Source of the DNA: an uncultured Succinatimonas sp. | GTDB taxonomy: Bacteria; Pseudomonadota; Gammaproteobacteria; Enterobacterales; Succinivibrionaceae | NCBI GenBank assembly: GCA_937880335.1 | Contig: CALFLJ010000248.1 | Location: forward strand, 1 to 8,352 | DNA: 8,352 bases | Direction of reading: 5' to 3' | In this document: positions 5,469 through 8,352 of the stretch, piece after piece | Numbering within the stretch: position 1 is the first letter of the stretch | How the letters are laid out: each line of letters opens with the position of its first letter | Notes under the pieces: model-generated | What the model was told of the DNA's origin: nothing | What the model saw: the letters and a program-made list of their open reading frames with translations, nothing else | Databases searched by the model: none | Translations under genes and position numbers: made by a program

Positions 5469-5573
5469 GGATTTCTGCATGAAAACTATCATTGAGTAGA
5501 AATTACCGTCGAGTTCTATTATGACGGTATTTCGCGCAGAAATCCCCTTCTAAAATCAAATTGTATTGGGGAT
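5469..5573 (+). promoter_or_regulatory. Candidate cis-regulatory RNA switch controlling aroA translation
   Basis: P1 is a perfect 10-bp helix between GGATTTCTGC (5469-5478) and GCAGAAATCC (5536-5545). It encloses a second helix of 11 bp with one bulged T: 5499-5510 with 5523-5533, 12-nt loop. This helix is separated from the 3' arm of P1 by only 2 nt, while a 20-nt segment on the 5' side contains a possible 4-bp stem (5479-5482 with 5489-5492). The competing helix is ATCCCC (5542-5547) with GGGGAT (5568-5573), and GGGGAT is the aroA ribosome binding site. Bases 5542-5545 are used by both helices, so P1 formation frees the ribosome binding site and its loss masks it. I do not recognise the junction as a known riboswitch class. 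Ligand, protein or temperature control are all possible. Confidence 0.5.
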
Positions 5574-5580
5574 AGTTCAC

Positions 5581-6870
5581 ATGGAGAATAAATTGACTTC
5601 CTCTAGTAAATTATATTTAAAAAAAATACAGAAGATTGATGGAAAGGTAATTTTGCCTGGCTCAAAATCACTCTCAAATCGAGCTCTTTTATTATCAGCC
5701 CTAGCTAAGGGGCGTACTAAGCTTTTAAATGTTTTGAAGTCCGATGATACCTCGCGCATGATAGAGGCATTGCAGAAACTGCATGTACATTTGACCTCAA
5801 ACGCCTCGACAGTCGATATAGACGGTTTAGGAGGTACATTTGATGAGGGTTTAAATCAAGTTGAACTTGATTTAGGTAACGCTGGTACGGCTATGCGTCC
5901 TTTATGTGCAGCTTTAGCTGTTTCAAAAGGTCAATTTAAGCTAACAGGTGAGATGCGCATGATGGAACGTCCTATTGGACCTTTAACAGAAGCATTAAAA
6001 TCATTGGGGCTTAAAATTGAGTATCTAAACAATGATGGCTATCCTCCATTACTGATTAGAGGAAGTCAAATGCGCGGACACGAGGTTTCAATTGATGGTT
6101 CTTTAAGCAGTCAATTCATAAGTGCGCTATTGATGACAGCTCCTGTGTGTGGTGGGCTTAAGATCTCAGTTGAAGGCGATTTGATTTCAAAACCTTATGT
6201 CGATCTGACATGTGATTTAATTAAAAAATTTGGAGCAAAGGTAAGTCGTCGCGGCTATAACGAATTCTGTGTTGAGGGGACAGGTTACGTATCACCTGGT
6301 TCTTATCTCATTGAAGGCGATGCAAGTGGAGCTACTTATTTTGCAGCTGCTGCATCTGTTGCAGGAAGTGTAGAGATCTTTGGTATTGGAGCTGACTCTG
6401 TACAAGGTGATAGTAAATTCTTTGATATTCTATCTAAAATGGGAGCTAAAGTAACCCGTACAGAAAATTCAGTAATTGTAAAAAAAGGACATTTAGACGG
6501 CATTGAAGTCGATATGAATGATATGCCAGATGCTGCTATGACTTTAGTTCCTTTAGCGCTGTATACAAATGGACCTGTAATTATTAAAGATATTGGTAGC
6601 TGGCGTATTAAAGAGACTGACAGAATAGATGCTTTGGCAACCGAGATGCGTAAATTGGGGGTTAAAGTTAAAAGCGGTCAGGATTATATAAGTATTGATG
6701 CCTCAGTGCGCAATGACGTCACTCCAACTTTTGATACATATAATGATCATAGAATGGCTATGTGTATGTCATTAGTGGCACTAGACAGAGAAATCTATAT
6801 TAATAATCCTGAGTGTACCTCTAAGACCTTTCCTGGGTACTTTAATACCTTATCATCGATTTGTAGATAA
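5581..6870 (+). CDS. aroA: 3-phosphoshikimate 1-carboxyvinyltransferase (EPSP synthase)
   Basis: This 429-residue enzyme of the shikimate pathway condenses shikimate 3-phosphate with phosphoenolpyruvate to give EPSP in the cytoplasm, on the way to chorismate and aromatic amino acids. Class I hallmarks are intact: PGSKSLSNRALLL (Lys29, Ser30, Arg34), LGNAGTAMRPLCAAL (100-112), RPIGPL (130-135), the SLSSQFISALL loop (174-184), DMPDAAMT with catalytic Asp317, WRIKETDRI with Glu345, NDHRMAM (388-394) and CTSKTFPGY with Lys415. The unmodified GNAGTAMRPL loop predicts the glyphosate-sensitive type. Length matches gammaproteobacterial AroA. ATG 5581 is chosen because GGGG (5568-5571) sits upstream at ribosome-binding distance; an in-frame TTG at 5566 would overlap that site. 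That site can be masked by the upstream switch structure. The gene is not next to serC or tyrA and has its own strong terminator. Confidence 0.96.
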   Translation: MENKLTSSSKLYLKKIQKIDGKVILPGSKSLSNRALLLSALAKGRTKLLNVLKSDDTSRMIEALQKLHVHLTSNASTVDIDGLGGTFDEGLNQVELDLGNAGTAMRPLCAALAVSKGQFKLTGEMRMMERPIGPLTEALKSLGLKIEYLNNDGYPPLLIRGSQMRGHEVSIDGSLSSQFISALLMTAPVCGGLKISVEGDLISKPYVDLTCDLIKKFGAKVSRRGYNEFCVEGTGYVSPGSYLIEGDASGATYFAAAASVAGSVEIFGIGADSVQGDSKFFDILSKMGAKVTRTENSVIVKKGHLDGIEVDMNDMPDAAMTLVPLALYTNGPVIIKDIGSWRIKETDRIDALATEMRKLGVKVKSGQDYISIDASVRNDVTPTFDTYNDHRMAMCMSLVALDREIYINNPECTSKTFPGYFNTLSSICR

Positions 6871-6893
6871 GACTGCAATAGCATGACATAATT

Positions 6894-6952
6894 CCTTGCA
6901 TTTGAAGAGAATAGAAAATCTTCTTTCACTTTGTTAAATGCAAGGTTTTTTT
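6894..6952 (+). terminator. Intrinsic terminator of aroA
   Basis: CCTTGCATTT (6894-6903) pairs perfectly with AAATGCAAGG (6936-6945), and seven T follow (6946-6952). The large loop contains a second stem, GAAGA (6904-6908) with TCTTC (6919-6923), stacked directly on the outer stem. It lies 23 nt after the aroA stop codon. Confidence 0.88.
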
Positions 6953-7088
6953 ACTTACCTCGAGTTGTTTATTTGTTTTGTTTAAAAATGACATTTGCCT
7001 ATAGAGAGAGTGTTTAAGTTTTACCTAGTAAAAGGATCTCATCTTAGTTTTTTTAGTGCAAAAGAGGTATATGAGTTAGTTTATAAGA

Positions 7089-7122
7089 TAAAACAAAGGC
7101 TAAAATTTTAGCCTTTGTTTTA
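7089..7122. terminator. 34-bp perfect palindrome, terminator of the rubrerythrin gene
   Basis: The sequence is an uninterrupted palindrome centred between 7105 and 7106, with 17-bp arms whose G-C core is AAAGGC/GCCTTT. Each strand ends in TTTTA, so the hairpin plus U-run works in both directions. It starts 10 nt beyond the rubrerythrin stop codon, which assigns it chiefly to that gene. It also backs up the aroA terminator against readthrough from the left. Confidence 0.75.
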
Positions 7123-7132
7123 AATGAAAAGA

Positions 7133-7798
7133 TTAGTAGTTTATAGTATGTACTTCAAAGTAGGCTTGTGGGTGGTTGCAAACAGGGCATACATCCGGAG
7201 CTTTAGTTCCAATAACAATGTGACCACAGTTACGGCATTCCCAAACTGTAATACCTGCTTTCTCAAATACAGTTTTTTCTTTTAAGTTCTTTAAGAGGTT
7301 ACGATATCTTTCCTCGTGATGCTTCTCGATTTCAGCAACACCACGAAACTGAGCTGCTAACTCAGGGAAGCCTTCCTCTTCAGCATCCTTTGCCATCTGA
7401 TCATACATGTCGGTCCACTCATAGTTCTCGCCTTCAGCTGCAGCTAAGAGGTTCTCTTCAGTAGTACCGAGCTCTCCTAGAGCTTTAAACCATAATTTTG
7501 CATGTTCCTTTTCATTATCTGCAGTCTTTAAAAATAACGCAGCAATCTGCTCGTAACCTGCTTTTTTAGCGACAGAGGCAAAATATGTATATTTATTACG
7601 AGCCTGGGACTCACCTGCAAAAGCAGCTCTTAAATTTTGCTCAGTTTTTGTACCTGCGTATTTTGATTTTGCAGGAGTCTTAGGAGCCTGCTCTGCGTTT
7701 AATTCGACGAAGACATCAGATTTGCGGCAACGAGGGCATACCTCTGGAGCTTCATCCTCTTCACTGATATAACCACAAACTTTGCAGATGTATGACAT
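7133..7798 (-). CDS. Rubrerythrin with N- and C-terminal rubredoxin domains
   Basis: This 221-residue cytoplasmic non-haem iron protein reduces hydrogen peroxide to water in anaerobes. It has three parts. The N-terminal rubredoxin-like domain has Cys5-x2-Cys8 and Cys21-x2-Cys24. The ferritin-like di-iron domain spans about residues 50-172, with likely ligands Glu63, Glu96, His99, Glu124, Glu127, Glu158 and neighbouring His. The C-terminal rubredoxin domain has Cys188-x2-Cys191 and Cys204-x2-Cys207. Classical rubrerythrin carries only the C-terminal domain and reverse rubrerythrin only the N-terminal one, so having both is less usual. The start at 7798 is preferred because AAGGAG precedes it by 6 nt and MSYICKVCG opens the zinc/iron ribbon; an ATG 7 codons upstream lacks such a site. 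The PerR-like gene lies upstream on the same strand, and a candidate promoter and PerR-like box lie between them. Confidence 0.93.
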   Translation of the reverse strand: MSYICKVCGYISEEDEAPEVCPRCRKSDVFVELNAEQAPKTPAKSKYAGTKTEQNLRAAFAGESQARNKYTYFASVAKKAGYEQIAALFLKTADNEKEHAKLWFKALGELGTTEENLLAAAEGENYEWTDMYDQMAKDAEEEGFPELAAQFRGVAEIEKHHEERYRNLLKNLKEKTVFEKAGITVWECRNCGHIVIGTKAPDVCPVCNHPQAYFEVHTINY

Positions 7799-7833
7799 TT
7801 TATTCTCCTTGTGGATCAATAGATGCAGTAAAA

Positions 7834-7857
7834 ATAGCGAGTAAAAATACTCACTAT
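7834..7857 (-). terminator. Hairpin between perR and rubrerythrin: perR terminator and/or rubrerythrin 5' stem
   Basis: In minus-strand RNA, ATAGTGAGTA (7857-7848) pairs with TACTCGCTAT (7843-7834) in ten consecutive pairs including one U-G, around a UUUU loop. A further U-run continues from the end of the stem (7834-7830). On the plus strand the wobble position would be an A-C mismatch, so the structure belongs to minus-strand RNA. It has the form of an intrinsic terminator behind the PerR-like gene. It also coincides with the predicted 5' end of the rubrerythrin mRNA. Confidence 0.6.
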
Positions 7858-7871
7858 TAATCTAATTATAA
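7857..7871. promoter_or_regulatory. Partial PerR-box-like sequence over the rubrerythrin -10
   Basis: TTAATCTAATTATAA has the 7-1-7 layout of the PerR box TTATAATnATTATAA. The right half-site is perfect and the left matches at four of seven positions, 11 of 14 in total. It overlaps the -10 hexamer of the candidate promoter and lies 59 bp before the rubrerythrin start, a natural repressor position. Half-sites of this composition also arise by chance in AT-rich DNA; the position and the adjacent PerR-like gene are the main support. Confidence 0.4.
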
Positions 7872-7894
7872 ATTTCTAAAACTTAAAGATCCAA
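7865..7894 (-). promoter_or_regulatory. Candidate rubrerythrin promoter
   Basis: On the minus strand TTGGAT (7894-7889) and a perfect TATAAT (7870-7865) are separated by 18 bp. Transcription would begin near 7858, giving a leader of about 60 nt that opens directly with the hairpin at 7857-7834. This lets rubrerythrin be transcribed independently of the upstream PerR-like gene. Confidence 0.5.
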
Positions 7895-7953
7895 TATTTA
7901 AAAATTAAATAAAAGATATATTTAAAATTATAGAGATACCTATTATATTTTAC

Positions 7954-8352
7954 TTAGCTAATAAAATTTTTTTTACAGCAATCTTCACAAATTCCACTAA
8001 GATTTACTGAACAGGAGCTTATTCTACCAGCGTAATTCTTAGCAAACGAATTTCTTATTCTTTCAATGTCACGGGTAAACAGATCGCTTACGTGACCGCA
8101 TACAGTACATAAGAAATGAGCGTGTGGCATAACATTGTAGTCAAAATGAGTTGTACCGTCGCCAATATCTATAGCCTGAATTTCACCTAGATTTTTAAGT
8201 AACATTAGATTTCTGTAAACTGTACCTAAGCTTAGATGCGGATGTTGTGGCTTTAATTCAGAATAAATTTTCTCAGCTGTTGGGTGATCGGTACGGTTGT
8301 TTAACGCCTCACGAATAACATCACGCTGTTTACTATTTCTAAGAGGTGTGGA
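7954..8352 (-). CDS. perR: PerR-like Fur-family peroxide-sensing repressor, 5' end missing
   Basis: The frame is open to the right edge, giving 132 visible residues; only the first few N-terminal residues should be missing, so this is not a short ORF starting at 8205. The winged-helix part (TPLRNSKQRDVIREAL to LSLGTVYRNLMLL) is followed by the metal-binding dimerisation domain. Counting from the window edge, His23, Asp71, His77, His79 and Asp90 have exactly the spacing of the Bacillus subtilis PerR regulatory iron site His37, Asp85, His91, His93 and Asp104. Asp at the last position rather than Glu favours a peroxide sensor over Fur. The structural zinc cysteines Cys82, Cys85, Cys122 and Cys125 are present. 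PerR with Fe(II) represses peroxide-defence genes until oxidation of its histidines releases DNA. The next gene downstream is rubrerythrin, a classical PerR target in anaerobes. The peroxide-sensor assignment is from residues and context, not experiment. Confidence 0.88.
   Translation of the reverse strand, partial: STPLRNSKQRDVIREALNNRTDHPTAEKIYSELKPQHPHLSLGTVYRNLMLLKNLGEIQAIDIGDGTTHFDYNVMPHAHFLCTVCGHVSDLFTRDIERIRNSFAKNYAGRISSCSVNLSGICEDCCKKNFIS

Larger units (their letters stand above)
4776..5580. other. 800-bp gap between hisC and aroA rich in RNA-like structure
   Basis: No gene of ordinary size fits in this gap. It contains, in order: two inverted repeats behind hisC (4797-4836, 4848-4871), a possible promoter (5055-5082), a direct repeat (5058-5069 and 5102-5113), a 15-codon ORF (5176-5223), hairpins at 5242-5263 and 5359-5384, a 15-bp dyad (5388-5402) and the aroA switch structure (5469-5573). 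This density of inverted repeats exceeds that of the other intergenic regions here. The length and structure suggest a long regulated aroA leader, though a degraded gene cannot be excluded. Confidence 0.55.

Noticed and set aside
5469..5545. Known riboswitch classes (TPP, purine, FMN, glycine, SAM) for the aroA leader
   Set aside because: I could not find the conserved core sequences of these classes in the junction or loops; a covariance-model scan would be needed to exclude them formally.
5566..5580. TTG at 5566 as the aroA start, adding five residues
   Set aside because: It would overlap the GGGG ribosome binding site of the ATG at 5581, and the extra residues are not expected in the family.
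5577..5759. 60-codon minus-strand ORF at the start of aroA
   Set aside because: It is antisense to conserved aroA codons, with no independent support.
6953..7088. Gene or RNA between the aroA terminator and the rubrerythrin terminator
   Set aside because: Only very short ORFs without ribosome binding sites and no stable structure; ordinary spacer.
7799..7819. ATG at 7819 as the rubrerythrin start
   Set aside because: AAGGAG is correctly placed for the ATG at 7798, and the family begins at the first rubredoxin CxxC region.
7954..8205. 83-residue protein starting at ATG 8205
   Set aside because: The frame stays open to the window edge and encodes the winged-helix domain of the same Fur-family protein, so the ATG is internal.

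Overview
The window is AT-rich, with A/T-dominated intergenic DNA and codon use. It looks like chromosomal sequence from a host-associated anaerobic or microaerophilic bacterium. AroA is of the short gammaproteobacterial type (about 429 aa, LGNAGTAMRPL and WRIKETDRI motifs), and HisC also looks proteobacterial. A PerR-type peroxide sensor next to a rubrerythrin is typical of anaerobes. A low-GC gammaproteobacterium such as a member of the Succinivibrionaceae would fit, but that placement is inference from remembered protein features, not from a search. I see no rRNA, tRNA, CRISPR array, transposase or integrase.

Layout. Bases 1-748 hold no convincing gene; a long imperfect hairpin (633-681) sits just upstream of a predicted lipoprotein gene of unknown function (749-1405, +). 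Converging on it is an AlkD-like DNA alkylation repair glycosylase gene (1426-2133, -), whose terminator appears to overlap the 3' ends of both genes. A divergent 276-bp AT-rich spacer leads to an orphan LacI-family regulator (2410-3441, +) with a LacI-type operator just before its own start codon and a clear intrinsic terminator behind it. Next come hisC (3669-4775, +), an 800-bp non-coding gap, and aroA (5581-6870, +), which ends in a strong intrinsic terminator. On the minus strand at the right are a rubrerythrin with rubredoxin domains at both ends (7133-7798) and, upstream of it, a Fur/PerR-family regulator whose 5' end lies beyond the window (7954-8352).

How the genes may work together. 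HisC-type aminotransferases can serve aromatic as well as histidine biosynthesis, and no other his gene is visible, so a hisC-aroA aromatic pairing is plausible. PerR and rubrerythrin form a classical peroxide-defence module: all five PerR metal-site residues are present, and a partial PerR-box-like sequence overlaps the -10 of the predicted rubrerythrin promoter.

The most interesting material is non-coding. The aroA leader carries two mutually exclusive helices. A perfect 10-bp P1 encloses a bulged hairpin, and the 3' arm of P1 supplies the bases that would otherwise pair with the aroA ribosome binding site. This is the logic of a translational riboswitch or other cis-regulatory RNA, and I cannot assign it to a known class. 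About 250 nt further upstream in the same gap is a 15-codon ORF with a ribosome binding site and three Tyr codons, followed by hairpins. Separately, the hisC start region has its only good Shine-Dalgarno sequence 24 nt from the ATG, with a hairpin and an AUG-UCU-UGA minimal ORF in between. The rubrerythrin mRNA is predicted to begin with a terminator-like hairpin that could double as the perR terminator.
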